DNA of 64,000 nucleotides from assembly GCA_036388475.1 (NCBI GenBank), contig DASVRT010000021.1, positions 85,100-149,099 on the forward strand, in the 5' to 3' direction. This DNA is from JALZHR01 sp036388475 (GTDB taxonomy: Bacteria > Acidobacteriota > Blastocatellia > Pyrinomonadales > Pyrinomonadaceae). The notes under the pieces were generated by a model. The model saw only the letters and a list, made by a program, of their open reading frames with translations, searched no databases and was not told the DNA's origin. This document shows positions 7,616 to 16,230 of the stretch, piece after piece. The translations under genes were made by a program, and so were the position numbers. Every line of letters begins with the position of its first letter. Within the stretch, counting starts at the first letter, position 1.

Positions 7616-8599
7616 CTATTCCGCCGCGCTTTTTTTAGCATTTTGCGACAGCCAGCTCCACGCCGATTCGATGATTTCCTTTAAATCCTGACGTTCGGGT
7701 TTCCAGCCGAGTTCCTTTCTGATTTTGTCGGAGCTGGCAATCAGCATTGCCGGGTCGCCCGCGCGCCGCTTGCCGTAGCGAACGTTGATTTCCTTTCCCG
7801 TTACTTCTTTTGCCGTATCAATGACCTGTTTGACCGAATAGCCTTCGCCGCCGCAGCCGAGATTGTAAATCGCGCTGCGCTCGTCCAGAATCTGCAAGGC
7901 GGCGATGTGCGCGCGCGCCAAATCGAAGACGTGAATGTAATCGCGGATGCAGGTTCCGTCGGCGGTCGCGTAATCGTCGCCGTAAACTTCGATGTATTCG
8001 CGCCGCCCTTGCGCGGCTTGCAGGATAATCGGAATCAGGTGCGTTTCCGGGTCGTGACGCTCGCCGAATCTTTCGCTCGCGCCCGCCGCGTTGAAATAGC
8101 GCAGGCTGGCGTAGCGGATGCCGTAAGCCTTTTCATACCATTTCAAAGCCTGTTCGAAAGCGAGCTTCGTTTCGCCGTAGGGATTTGTCGGCTGGGTTTT
8201 GTCGGTTTCGGTTATCGGCTGTTTTTCCGGCTCGCCGTAAACGGCGGCGGTTGACGAGAAAACGAGTTTTTTGACGCCCGCTTCATTCATCGCGTCGAGC
8301 AGCGACAAACCGGCGACGACGTTGTTTTGATAATATTTCGCCGGATTTTCGACCGATTCGCCGACCAGCGAATGCGCCGCCATATGAATCACGGCTTCGG
8401 TTTCGTGACGGCGCATTACGTCGAACAGCTTTTCGGTTTCCGTCAAATCGCCGAAGATAAATTCGGCTTGCGGCGCGACCGCTTCGCGATGACCCTTGAC
8501 CAGATTGTCGTAAACGACGACCGCGTGACCGTCTTTGATTAATTCTTCGCTGACGACGCTGCCGATATAGCCCGCGCCGCCGGTAACTAAAATTCGCAT
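7616..8599 (-). CDS. galE: UDP-glucose 4-epimerase
   Basis: A 327-residue short-chain dehydrogenase-type epimerase that interconverts UDP-glucose and UDP-galactose for surface sugars. The NAD-binding motif TGGAGYIGS is at residues 6-14, the catalytic SSTAAVYGE serine region near 120-130 and YGETK (Tyr and Lys) near 145-150. NPYGETKLAFEQ is typical of GalE. I choose the ATG at 8599 (MRILVTGGAG); an upstream ATG would add only residues encoded by the repeat. It is flanked on both sides by unrelated genes on the same strand. Confidence 0.94.
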   Translation of the reverse strand: MRILVTGGAGYIGSVVSEELIKDGHAVVVYDNLVKGHREAVAPQAEFIFGDLTETEKLFDVMRRHETEAVIHMAAHSLVGESVENPAKYYQNNVVAGLSLLDAMNEAGVKKLVFSSTAAVYGEPEKQPITETDKTQPTNPYGETKLAFEQALKWYEKAYGIRYASLRYFNAAGASERFGERHDPETHLIPIILQAAQGRREYIEVYGDDYATADGTCIRDYIHVFDLARAHIAALQILDERSAIYNLGCGGEGYSVKQVIDTAKEVTGKEINVRYGKRRAGDPAMLIASSDKIRKELGWKPERQDLKEIIESAWSWLSQNAKKSAAE

Positions 8600-8614
8600 A
8601 TTTATCATTTATCA

Positions 8615-8665
8615 TTGAACATTTATCATTTATCGGTTATTCGATGATAAATGATAAATGTTCAA
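8615..8665. repeat. Heptad-armed hairpin, TTTATCA type
   Basis: The left arm (8615-8635, TTGAACATTTATCATTTATCG) pairs with the right arm (8642-8665) apart from a 3-bp insertion. The unit is TTTATCA. It fills the gap between the galE start and the stop of the upstream transporter gene. Confidence 0.8.
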
Positions 8666-8666
8666 G

Positions 8667-9854
8667 TCATCTTCCAATTAAAAAATCTTTATAGAGAGTA
8701 TAAAGGCTAAACGCCGTCATAATCAAAACCACCAGCCAGCCGCCCGTTTCCAGCCAGCGCGGATGCCTGTACGCGCCGACGATTTTCTTTTTTCGCGCCG
8801 CCATTAGAATCAAAGCCAGCGCGACCGGCAGAATAAAGCCGTTCAGCACGCCGACCACGACCAGAACTTTGGCGGGCTGCCCGACAAACAAAAAAATCAG
8901 CGTTGAAACGACGATGAAAGCGATAATCACGACGCGCTCGTTTTGTCCGATTTGCGGCGAGAAGGTTTTCAGAAACGAGACGGAAGTGTAAGCCGCGCCG
9001 ACGACCGACGTAATCGCCGCGCAGAACATCACGACGCCGAAAATCACGTAACCGACCGCGCCCGCCGCCGTTTGAAATACGGAAGCCGAAGGATTTTTAT
9101 CGTCGATATTCGCGCCCGCTACAACTACGCCGAGCGAGGCGAGAAAAAGCAGAAAGCGAATCAGAGCCGTGATTAAGATTCCCGTCGTCGCGCTTTTATT
9201 CACTTCATTCAGCGAGCCTGTGCCTTTGATTCCCGCGTCGAGCAGGCGATGCGCGCCCGCGAAACTGATGTAGCCGCCGACCGTTCCGCCGACGAGCGCG
9301 ACGGTCGAATAGGCGTCAATCGTATCCGGCAGAAAAGTTTTTTGCAGCGCTTCGCCGAAAGGCGGATTCGCCGTCCAGACGACGTAAATAATCAGCACAA
9401 TCATCACGAAACCCAAGATTTTCGCGAACCAATCCAGCGCTTTGCCCGCTTCTTTAAAAAGAAAAATCGCAATCGCCAGCAGAGCGGAAATCACCGCGCA
9501 AATCCGCACGTCCAAGCCGAACAAAACGTTCAATCCCAGACCTGCGCCGCCGACATTGCCGATATTAAAAGCCAGACCGCCGAGCGCGACCAGCGCGGCG
9601 AGCAGATAACCGCTGCCCGTCAGCGTCTCGTTCGCCACGTCCGGCGCGCGTTTTTCGCTGACCGCGATGATGCGCCATATATTGAGCTGCGCGAAAATGT
9701 CGAGAATGACGGAAAGCAGAATGACAAAGCCGAAGCTCGCCAAAAGGTCTTTCGTAAATTTGCTGGTGTTGTTCAGAAAACCGGGACCGACGGCGGAAGT
9801 CGCCATCAGAAAAGCCGCGCCGAGCAGAGCGGACGGAAGCATTGATTTTTTCAT
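8667..9854 (-). CDS. ycsG: NRAMP-superfamily transporter of the YcsG type
   Basis: About 395 residues with eleven hydrophobic helices. The first helix reads SAVGPGFLNNTSKF, where metal-transporting NRAMPs have DPGN; the sixth helix region reads TVGGYISFAGAH instead of the MPH motif. This matches the divergent YcsG branch. In Bacillus subtilis ycsG lies with the 5-oxoprolinase genes, and here it directly follows pxpA on the same strand, so its substrate may relate to oxoproline or to that operon's needs; this is inference. I start at the ATG at 9854 (MKKSMLPS), because the longer frame adds ten residues unlike a family N-terminus. Confidence 0.82.
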   Translation of the reverse strand: MKKSMLPSALLGAAFLMATSAVGPGFLNNTSKFTKDLLASFGFVILLSVILDIFAQLNIWRIIAVSEKRAPDVANETLTGSGYLLAALVALGGLAFNIGNVGGAGLGLNVLFGLDVRICAVISALLAIAIFLFKEAGKALDWFAKILGFVMIVLIIYVVWTANPPFGEALQKTFLPDTIDAYSTVALVGGTVGGYISFAGAHRLLDAGIKGTGSLNEVNKSATTGILITALIRFLLFLASLGVVVAGANIDDKNPSASVFQTAAGAVGYVIFGVVMFCAAITSVVGAAYTSVSFLKTFSPQIGQNERVVIIAFIVVSTLIFLFVGQPAKVLVVVGVLNGFILPVALALILMAARKKKIVGAYRHPRWLETGGWLVVLIMTAFSLYTLYKDFLIGR

Positions 9855-9902
9855 ACGATTTTCAACACTACGAGACGAAAACACAAAGAGAATTAAATCG
9901 AA

Positions 9903-9995
9903 GATAAACGCAGGTGACGCAGATAAGAAAATGCTTTTATCCTGGCTTTCAAGCCGCGAAGCCTGCTCTATCCTGTGAAATAATGTGCGTTTATC
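9903..9995. repeat. Inverted repeat between ycsG and pxpA
   Basis: Arms GATAAACGCA (9903-9912) and TGCGTTTATC (9986-9995) are perfect. The left flank shows 9-bp-spaced GACGCAGAT-type repeats. It ends close to the pxpA stop. Confidence 0.6.
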
Positions 9996-10011
9996 GACGT
10001 TTATCGGCGGT

Positions 10012-10767
10012 TTAATTTACCGGCTCAATCGAAATTCCGTTTTCCGCCAGCTTCGCGTTTATCGTTTTGGCAAATTCCAATGCGTGCGCGCCGTCGCCGT
10101 GAATGCAGACGGTTTCGGCTTTGATTAAAACAGTCTCGCCGCCGGTCGTCGTCACCGTCTGCGAATGAACCATCTGCAAAACCTGCGCGACGGCTTTTTC
10201 CGCGTCTTCAATTAAAGCGTTCGACTCGCTGCGCGCCGTCAAGCTTCCGTCCGGTTGATAAGTCCGGTCGGCAAAAACTTCGCTCGCCGTTTTCAACCCG
10301 ATTTTTTCCGCTTCGGAAATCAGAAAGCTTCCCGAAAGACCGTAAAAAATTAAAGTTTTATCAATCGCTTTGACGGCTTCGGCGACGGCGCGCGCCGCTG
10401 AAATATCTTTTGCCGCCTGATTGTATAATGCGCCGTGCGGTTTGACGTGATGCAGCCGCGAGCCGCGCGCCGCGCAGATTCCCTTGACCGCCGCGACCTG
10501 GTAAAGCACGACGTCATAAATTTCCTGCGCCGTCATTTTCATCTCGCGCCTGCCGAAGCCCTGCAAATCGGGAAATGACGGATGCGCGCCGATTGAAATG
10601 TTTTTCCCGCTTGCCGCTTCGACGGTTTTGCGGATGACGCCCGCATCGCCCGCGTGAAATCCGCAGGCAATATTGACCGACGAAACGTAATTCATCAATT
10701 CGACGTCATTGCCCATCCGCCACGCGCCGAAGCTTTCGCCCATATCGCAATTCAGGTCGATTTTCAT
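10012..10767 (-). CDS. pxpA: 5-oxoprolinase subunit A (LamB/YcsF family)
   Basis: A 251-residue LamB/YcsF protein. The N-terminus MKIDLNCDMGESFGAWRMG carries the conserved NCDMGES motif; SVNIACGFHAGD near 30-41, IGAHPSFPDLQGFGRR near 56-72 and HHVKPHGALYNQ near 106-117 are family signatures. With PxpB and PxpC it forms the ATP-dependent prokaryotic 5-oxoprolinase that opens pyroglutamate to glutamate. All three subunit genes are present here in the order pxpB, pxpC, pxpA on the minus strand. The length is standard. Confidence 0.95.
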   Translation of the reverse strand: MKIDLNCDMGESFGAWRMGNDVELMNYVSSVNIACGFHAGDAGVIRKTVEAASGKNISIGAHPSFPDLQGFGRREMKMTAQEIYDVVLYQVAAVKGICAARGSRLHHVKPHGALYNQAAKDISAARAVAEAVKAIDKTLIFYGLSGSFLISEAEKIGLKTASEVFADRTYQPDGSLTARSESNALIEDAEKAVAQVLQMVHSQTVTTTGGETVLIKAETVCIHGDGAHALEFAKTINAKLAENGISIEPVN

Positions 10768-10774
10768 AACTAAT

Positions 10775-10818
10775 TAACCGAGAATTGAAAACGCAAAAAC
10801 AGCCGTCAGTTCTCAGTT
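10775..10818. repeat. Degenerate heptad-type inverted repeat
   Basis: CCGAGAATTGAAAAC at the left and GTCAGTTCTCAG at the right are weak complements of the CTGAGAA family, around a short spacer. The right arm runs into the pxpC stop. Confidence 0.5.
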
Positions 10819-11757
10819 GATTAGTTTGACCGCAGTTTTGAATAAATTCAAATTCTTTTCCCGCTCCAGAATCAAGTCCTCGGCTTGCGCCTGCGAAATC
10901 AATTTAAAATAAACTTTGTCGTTCGCGTTTAACTGCGCGACGAGCGGCAAATCTATTTCGGCGACGTGCGCGATGCGCGGATAACCGCCGGTGGTTTGAT
11001 GGTCAGCCGTCAGGATAATCATCTGACCGCCAGGCAGCAACTGAATCGTGCCGAAATTGACGGCGGACGAAACGAGCCGCGCATCTTCCGGCAGATAAAG
11101 CGGCTCGCCGGCGAGCCGAAAACCCATACGGTCGGAATTAGGCGTGATGGTAAAGCTGTTTTTTAAAAACGTTTCCGCGCTCAAAGCCGTCAGCGCGTCA
11201 AACTCCGCGCCCGCCGTCACGCGCACGGTCGGAAAATTGCTGTAGCGCGGAAGCAGGGAATTTGAAATTTTACAATTGAATTTTGAGTTTTGAATTTTGA
11301 ATTTTGAATTAAAAAAGACTTCGTCGCCTTTTTGTAATGCTTTGCCGATTCCGGCGCGCAAATTCGCGCTGGCGCTGCCGAGCCATTTTTTCGCCGCCAA
11401 ACCGCCGCGCACGGCTAAATAAATCCGCGCGCCGGATTTGCGTTCGGGAAAACTCAAAATGTCGCGTTTGTTAGCCAAAATCGGTCGCCAGTTTTCGATC
11501 GGCTTTTCATTCAGCTTCGCCGAAAAATCCGCGCCGCCGAGCGCCAGCAGCGCATCTTCTTCAAACTTTAAAACCGGCGCGGGAAAGTGCATTTCCAAAA
11601 CCGCTTCGCTTTCCTCATTGCCGAGCAAAATATTAATTAGACGCGCCGCGTGCCTGTCCATCGCGCCGCTCGGATTGATGCCGAGCCGCCGGAAATTGTT
11701 TCTGCCGAGGTCTTGAAACGTATTTAAAATGCCGCTTTTGAGAATTGAAATACTCAC
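10813..11757 (-). CDS. pxpC: 5-oxoprolinase subunit C (biotin-dependent carboxyltransferase-like)
   Basis: A 314-residue KipA/PxpC protein. GMFNTFQDLGR-like LNTFQDLGRNNFRRLGIN at residues 11-28 and SGAMDRHAARLIN at 30-42 are characteristic; the C-terminal half holds TPNSDRMGFRL and ILTADHQTTGGYPRI. The start is GTG at 11757. Residues about 149-166 (containing FKIQNSKFNCKI) are encoded by an in-frame array of 7-bp repeats and look foreign to the family; they fall in a surface-loop position before the second half, so the protein may still work. It lies 15 bp after pxpB. The stop lies at the edge of a repeat. Confidence 0.93.
   Translation of the reverse strand: MSISILKSGILNTFQDLGRNNFRRLGINPSGAMDRHAARLINILLGNEESEAVLEMHFPAPVLKFEEDALLALGGADFSAKLNEKPIENWRPILANKRDILSFPERKSGARIYLAVRGGLAAKKWLGSASANLRAGIGKALQKGDEVFFNSKFKIQNSKFNCKISNSLLPRYSNFPTVRVTAGAEFDALTALSAETFLKNSFTITPNSDRMGFRLAGEPLYLPEDARLVSSAVNFGTIQLLPGGQMIILTADHQTTGGYPRIAHVAEIDLPLVAQLNANDKVYFKLISQAQAEDLILEREKNLNLFKTAVKLIN
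11260..11313. repeat. In-frame heptad array inside pxpC
   Basis: Tandem copies of the 7-bp unit TTTTGAA (AATTTTG/GAATTTT) with single-base drift, ending in AATTGAATTTTGAG. The stretch is translated on the minus strand as repeats of Ser-Lys-Phe and Ile-Gln-Asn. The frame is preserved. Confidence 0.85.
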
Positions 11758-11772
11758 TGTGTTGAAAATTTT

Positions 11773-12441
11773 CTAAACTTCGTAAAATTTCACCGAATCG
11801 CCCGCCTGCAAAACAGTCGGATTTTCCGCGTTCGGCGTAAAAAGCTCAATCCCGGTTTGACCGATAATCTGCCAGCCGCCGGGCGATTCGAACGGGTAAA
11901 TGCCGGTTTGACGCCCGGCAATTCCGACGCTTCCGCGCGGCACTTTCAGACGCGGCGCGGATTTTCGCGGCGTCGCGATTCGCTCGTCCGTCTCGCCCAT
12001 ATAAGCAAATCCGGGCAGAAATCCGAGCATAAAAACCCGGTAAGTTGTCGAGAGAAAAATTTTGATGACTTCATCGCGCGTCAAATCGTTTGCCGCCGCG
12101 ACAAACTCCAAATCGAGCGCGCAATGTTCGGCAAAGCAAACCGGAATTTTTACGCCGCGCGGCGCGGCAAATTCGATTTCGCCCGCTTTTTCCAGAGCGT
12201 TTTCCAAAAAAACTTTGACCGCTTCAAAAGCCGTCCGAAAGGCGGGAAAATTTTTTCTGACCGTGAAAACATCGTAAAAAATCGTGAGCGAGCTGTAGGC
12301 GGGAACCAGCTCCGCAAAACCCGCAAAATTGTTTCGAGCGAGAAAATCGGCGAGTCGCAAAACCCGGTGGTTGAGTTCGAGCGAGATTTCATTGCCGAAA
12401 TCAATCGTCAAAGCGTTTTCGCCCAGCGGAAAAATCTTCAT
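11773..12441 (-). CDS. pxpB: 5-oxoprolinase subunit B (KipI family)
   Basis: A 222-residue KipI/PxpB carboxyltransferase-like protein. GENALTIDFG at residues 7-16 and the strongly conserved GFLPGFAYMG near 144-153, followed by PRKSAPRLKVPRGSVGIAG and QTGIYPFESPGGWQIIGQT, are family signatures. It is the first of the three oxoprolinase subunit genes and partners with PxpC. A homologue in Bacillus inhibits the sporulation kinase KinA; that role is not expected here. It lies 27 bp downstream of the ABC ATPase gene, so the two could share a transcript. Confidence 0.94.
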   Translation of the reverse strand: MKIFPLGENALTIDFGNEISLELNHRVLRLADFLARNNFAGFAELVPAYSSLTIFYDVFTVRKNFPAFRTAFEAVKVFLENALEKAGEIEFAAPRGVKIPVCFAEHCALDLEFVAAANDLTRDEVIKIFLSTTYRVFMLGFLPGFAYMGETDERIATPRKSAPRLKVPRGSVGIAGRQTGIYPFESPGGWQIIGQTGIELFTPNAENPTVLQAGDSVKFYEV

Positions 12442-12468
12442 ACAACTAATTTTAAAATTTCCCTTTTT

Positions 12469-13434
12469 TCATTCGTAGCTTTCCAAAACGTCCAAAAGCG
12501 TCGGTTTTTCGGTTTCGACATCCAGAATTCTCGCGCCTTTGCCGGTCAAAAGAGAAATCGTTTCGCCCAAAAGCCGGTCGTCCGCGTTTCTCTCGAAGGA
12601 AATCCGCGTAAAATCGGGATGATTTTCAATCTCTAATTTCTCAAGCGTTTCGGAGAAATTCAAATCGCTTTCCTGCCAATTCCGCAAAGTAATTTTCACG
12701 CGCTGCGTTTGTTTGTGCTTGCGCCGCAGATTTTCGGTCGTGTCGATGTCGCGGATTTCGCCTTTGGAAATAACGGCGACACGCCGGCAAAGCTCTTCGA
12801 CTTCCGACAGATTGTGCGACGTCAGCAGGACGGAGACGTTTTTGAGCGACGCAATCAAGTGGCGCATTTCGGCGGCGGCAAGCGGGTCGAGCGAGCGCGT
12901 CGGCTCGTCGAGCAACAGAATCGGCGGCGCGGGAAGCAAAGCGCGGGCGACGGCGAGGCGCTGCTTGTTGCCGGTCGAAAGCGTGGAAAAACGGCGTTTT
13001 GCCAGTTCATTTAAATTCAGTGTTTCAAACAGCTCGCCGATTTTCCGCCGCGCTTTCGCCTCGCTCATTCCATAAAGCCGCGCGAAAAACATCATATTCT
13101 GCTCGGACGAAAGCCGCCAGTAAAAACTTCTTTCTTCGGCGGTCGCCAGACCGATTAAAGCGCGCACTTTTACTTCGTCTCCGACCGAATCGAAACCTTT
13201 CACCGAAACTTTTCCGCCGCTCGGCTGAACCAGGGTCGCAATGATTTTCGTGAGCGTGGTTTTTCCCGCGCCGTTTCTGCCGATAAGCCCGAAAATCTCG
13301 CCCGTTTCTATTTCAAACGAAACGTTTTTCAAGGCTTCGACCGGCGGCTTAACCGGAATTCGCAGAAGTTTTTTCAGACGCGGAAATGACGGCGGGTAGG
13401 TTTTGGAAAGATTTTCGATGGCGACGGCGGTCAT
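12469..13434 (-). CDS. ABC transporter ATP-binding protein (ABC-2 / drug-polysaccharide type)
   Basis: A 321-residue ATPase with Walker A GRNGAGKT at residues 52-59, the signature LSTGNKQRL near 152, Walker B LLLDEPT near 173 and a switch His in LLTSHNLSE. The N-terminal insertion PPSFPRLKKLLRIPVKPP between the first strand and the ABC core is typical of the ABC-2 exporter subgroup. It lacks the C-terminal domain of the oligopeptide ATPases DppD/DppF, although it follows two peptide-type permease genes. No ABC-2 permease is nearby. It is therefore either an orphan exporter ATPase or an unusual partner; the first seems more likely. Confidence 0.88.
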   Translation of the reverse strand: MTAVAIENLSKTYPPSFPRLKKLLRIPVKPPVEALKNVSFEIETGEIFGLIGRNGAGKTTLTKIIATLVQPSGGKVSVKGFDSVGDEVKVRALIGLATAEERSFYWRLSSEQNMMFFARLYGMSEAKARRKIGELFETLNLNELAKRRFSTLSTGNKQRLAVARALLPAPPILLLDEPTRSLDPLAAAEMRHLIASLKNVSVLLTSHNLSEVEELCRRVAVISKGEIRDIDTTENLRRKHKQTQRVKITLRNWQESDLNFSETLEKLEIENHPDFTRISFERNADDRLLGETISLLTGKGARILDVETEKPTLLDVLESYE

Positions 13435-13439
13435 TGGAT

Positions 13440-13527
13440 TTTAAATTTTAGATTTTAGATTTTAGATCGGAATCGGAAAATAAATTTAAAATTCCTTATC
13501 CAGTCGTCAATCTAAAATCGCGAATTA
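13440..13527. repeat. Heptad-armed element, TTTTAGA type, shortened core
   Basis: The left arm is (TTTTAGA)n from 13440; the right arm is CAATCTAAAATCGCGAATTA. Between them the segment AATTCCTTATCC matches part of the conserved core found at 14380-14440 and 63005-63065. It fills the whole gap between two genes. Confidence 0.75.
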
Positions 13528-13529
13528 GT

Positions 13530-14348
13530 TTATCTTCTGCGTTGTTTCGGGTCTAAATATTCGCGCAAGCCGTCGCCGATGAAATTAAAAGCCAGCACCG
13601 TCAGAGCAATGGCTATGCCGGGAAAAAACAAAACGTGCGGCGCGTTATAGAGCGTGTCCAAGCCGCGCGCTTCTTCAATCATCGTGCCCCACGAAGGCGC
13701 GGGCGGCGGAATGCCCAGACCGAGAAACGAAAGGGACGCTTCGGACAAAACCGCGCCCGCCATTCCTAAACTTGCCTGCACGATTAAAGGCTGAATCGCA
13801 TTCGGCAGAATATGCGTGAACAGAATTCGCCCGTCGCTCGCGCCCAAAGCGCGCGCCGCCTGCACGAAATCGTATTCACGAACTTTCAGAACCTGCCCGC
13901 GCATCACGCGCGCGTAGCCGACCCAGCCGATGATGCAGAGCGCGAGAATAACTTTTTCGAGTCCCGCGCCGAGAAAAGCGACCAGCGCGATTGCCAGCAG
14001 CAAGCCGGGAAAGGCGAGAAAAACGTTGAAAATATAACCGGATAAAATTTTGTCGATGATGCCGCCGTAAAATCCGGCAATCGCGCCGATAAACATTCCG
14101 ACGAGCGTGGAAACGAGCGTGACGATGATGCCGACTTCCAGCGAAACCCGCGCGCCGTAAATCAGGCGCGAAAAAACGTCGCGCCCGAGGGCGTCCGTGC
14201 CGAACCAGTGCTCAGCCGAAGGCGCGCCGAAAGGCGCCCATTCTTTGGGTATCGCTATCGGGTCGTGCGTGGCGAGCAACGGCGCGAAAATCGCCGCGAT
14301 TATCAACACGGCGGCGATGAAGATTCCGATGTAAGTTAAACGATTCAT
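13530..14348 (-). CDS. Peptide/nickel-type ABC permease (DppC/OppC family)
   Basis: A 272-residue inner-membrane permease. HDPIAIPKEWAPFG followed by HWFGTDALGRDVFSRLIYGAR (split motif near residues 47-68) is the classic OppC/DppC N-terminal signature, and the EAA loop reads RALGASDGRILFTHILPNA near 165-183. Five to six membrane helices are evident. It would import peptides or related solutes with the DppB-type permease encoded just upstream. No solute-binding protein or DppD/DppF ATPase lies in the window, so the substrate is unknown and the ATPase must be encoded elsewhere or be the atypical one next door. Confidence 0.92.
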   Translation of the reverse strand: MNRLTYIGIFIAAVLIIAAIFAPLLATHDPIAIPKEWAPFGAPSAEHWFGTDALGRDVFSRLIYGARVSLEVGIIVTLVSTLVGMFIGAIAGFYGGIIDKILSGYIFNVFLAFPGLLLAIALVAFLGAGLEKVILALCIIGWVGYARVMRGQVLKVREYDFVQAARALGASDGRILFTHILPNAIQPLIVQASLGMAGAVLSEASLSFLGLGIPPPAPSWGTMIEEARGLDTLYNAPHVLFFPGIAIALTVLAFNFIGDGLREYLDPKQRRR

Positions 14349-14466
14349 TTAGATTTTAGATTTTCGATTGCCGATTTTCGATTGGAAGCGGAATTTGACT
14401 CGCGCCAAATAAATTAAAAAGATAATTTCCTTATCCAATCGCAAATCGGCAATCGAAAATCGCCAA
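14349..14466. repeat. Heptad-armed element with conserved 61-bp core, copy A
   Basis: The left arm has TTTTAGA and TTTTCGA units; the right arm reads AATCGCAAATCGGCAATCG and on to the next stop codon. The core from GATTGG to CCAATC (14380-14440) is nearly identical, in reverse complement, to 63005-63065. It occupies the entire gap between the dppC-like start and the dppB-like stop. Confidence 0.85.
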
Positions 14467-15465
14467 TTACGACAGTCTGATTCGCGGGTCGAGCCAGCGA
14501 TAAACCATATCGGTCAGGCTGTTTGCCAGAATATACGTGACGCTGATAACCAGCACACAGCCTTGAATCAGGCGATAATCGAGCTTCGCGATGCCGTCGT
14601 CGAGCAGCAGGGTTCCGAGACCGTTCCAGCCGAAAATTTTCTCGGTGATGATTGCGCCGGCAAGCAAAACGCCGAGCTGCAAGCCTAAAATCGTGACCAC
14701 CGGAATCAAGCCGTTTTTCAAAACGTGTTTGTAAATTACGATTCTTTCGCTTAAGCCTTTCGCCCGCGCGGTGCGGACGTAATCTTCGCCGAGCTCTTCA
14801 ATGACCGACGAGCGAATCATTCTGGTCAGAATCGCCGAAAGCGCCGCGCCGAGCGTGAAGGCGGGCAGGATGATGTCTTCGGGATTTGAGCTGCCCGTCG
14901 GCGCAAACCAGTTTAATTTGACGGCAAACAAATAAACTAAAAACGGTCCGATGACGAAGCTCGGCAGGCTGATTCCGAGCAGCGCGAAAACGGACGAGAA
15001 ATTATCAATCAGCGAGCCTTTATTCGTGCCCGCCAGCACGCCGAGCGGAATCGCAATCGTCACCGCCACGAGCATCGCCGCCAGCGCCAGCTTTATCGTG
15101 TTCGGATAGCGTTCCAGAATCATATCCAGAACCGGTCGGTTGGTGCGGAAGGATTTTCCCAAATCGCCCTGTAGAAGCCCGGCGAAATAATTTGCGTAAC
15201 GATTATCGAAACCTTCCCACCTCAGCCTCGTGTTAAAAGGATTGTCCAGATCCAATTTCCCCGAAACGAAAAAAGCGGGTTTATCGAGCCCGTGAAAGCG
15301 CTCGAATTGTTCGATTTGTTCGCCGGTCGCATTTTCGCCCAGAATCGCGGTCGAAGGTTTGCCGGGAATAATCTCGATTAAAAGCGTGACCAGCGACACC
15401 ACCGTCCACACGACCAGCAGCAGCAAGCCGAGACGACGCGCAAAGTTCAAAATTTTGTATTTCAT
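14467..15465 (-). CDS. Peptide/nickel-type ABC permease (DppB/OppB family)
   Basis: A 332-residue permease with an N-terminal helix (about 12-32), the periplasmic IPGKPSTAILGENATG loop and FHGLDKP motif typical of OppB/DppB, and five further helices. The EAA loop reads RTARAKGLSERIVIYKHVLKN (split near residues 218-238). It pairs with the following DppC-type permease. It starts 33 bp after ubiE/menG on the same strand. The periplasmic loop (about 50-90) is a little longer than usual. Substrate class is inferred from the family only. Confidence 0.92.
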   Translation of the reverse strand: MKYKILNFARRLGLLLLVVWTVVSLVTLLIEIIPGKPSTAILGENATGEQIEQFERFHGLDKPAFFVSGKLDLDNPFNTRLRWEGFDNRYANYFAGLLQGDLGKSFRTNRPVLDMILERYPNTIKLALAAMLVAVTIAIPLGVLAGTNKGSLIDNFSSVFALLGISLPSFVIGPFLVYLFAVKLNWFAPTGSSNPEDIILPAFTLGAALSAILTRMIRSSVIEELGEDYVRTARAKGLSERIVIYKHVLKNGLIPVVTILGLQLGVLLAGAIITEKIFGWNGLGTLLLDDGIAKLDYRLIQGCVLVISVTYILANSLTDMVYRWLDPRIRLS

Positions 15466-15498
15466 CGGAAAGAAGAAGCGAAAAGCCTTCGAAGATAG

Positions 15499-16227
15499 TT
15501 ATAACTTTTTCGCGCCCGAATGCAAAGCGGCGATTCCGCCCGTCAGGTTTTGATATTCGACGGCGTCAAATCCGACTTCATTCATCATCCGCGCCAGATT
15601 TTTCTGGTCGGGAAAGCGCGAAACCGAATTCGGGAGATATTCATACGCGCCGCGCGAGCCGCTGACCGCGCCGCCGATGCGCGGCAAAACCTGCGTGAAA
15701 TAAAGATTGAAAATCTGTTTGAAGCCGGGAATGACGGGCGTGGAGAATTCTAGAATCGCCAGTTTTCCTTTCGGTTTCAAAACGCGGTGAAGCTCTTTTA
15801 AGCCGTCGAGCCAGTTCGAGAAATTTCGCAAGCCGAAAGCGATGGTCACGGCGTCGAAAGTGTTGTCGGCAAACGAAAGATTCATTCCGTCGCCTTCGAT
15901 GTAGGGAATGGCGGCGTGATTTTTCTGATTTTTTTCACGGGCTACGACCAGCATCGGGCGGCAAAAGTCCGTGCCGATGATTTTCGCCTCGCCGGATTTT
16001 TGCATTTCCAGCGACAAATCGCCCGTGCCGCAGGCGACGTCCAGAACAATCGCCGCCGGATTATCCAAAACGTCCTGTAATTTTTTCGCCACCAGCCGGC
16101 GCCAGCGTTTATCGGTGTTGACGGACAGAAAATGATTCAGAAAATCGTATTTTCCGGCGATGCCCGAAAACATCTCGCGGACGGCGCGGGCGTGTTTTAA
16201 TTCGTCGGCGGTTCTTTCGTTCGGCAT
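15499..16227 (-). CDS. ubiE: Demethylmenaquinone/ubiquinone C-methyltransferase
   Basis: A 242-residue class I SAM methyltransferase. MFSGIAGKYDFLNHFLSVN (near 19-37), the SAM motif LDVACGTGDLS (near 61-71), IEGDGMNLSFADNTFDAVT and AFGLRNFSNWLDGLKELHR are diagnostic of UbiE/MenG. It performs the last methylation in menaquinone (or ubiquinone) synthesis; menaquinone is the likely substrate in an acidobacterium. Its start lies 3 bp after the stop of the M16-type gene, so the two are in one transcript. Confidence 0.94.
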   Translation of the reverse strand: MPNERTADELKHARAVREMFSGIAGKYDFLNHFLSVNTDKRWRRLVAKKLQDVLDNPAAIVLDVACGTGDLSLEMQKSGEAKIIGTDFCRPMLVVAREKNQKNHAAIPYIEGDGMNLSFADNTFDAVTIAFGLRNFSNWLDGLKELHRVLKPKGKLAILEFSTPVIPGFKQIFNLYFTQVLPRIGGAVSGSRGAYEYLPNSVSRFPDQKNLARMMNEVGFDAVEYQNLTGGIAALHSGAKKL

Positions 16228-16230
16228 TAT

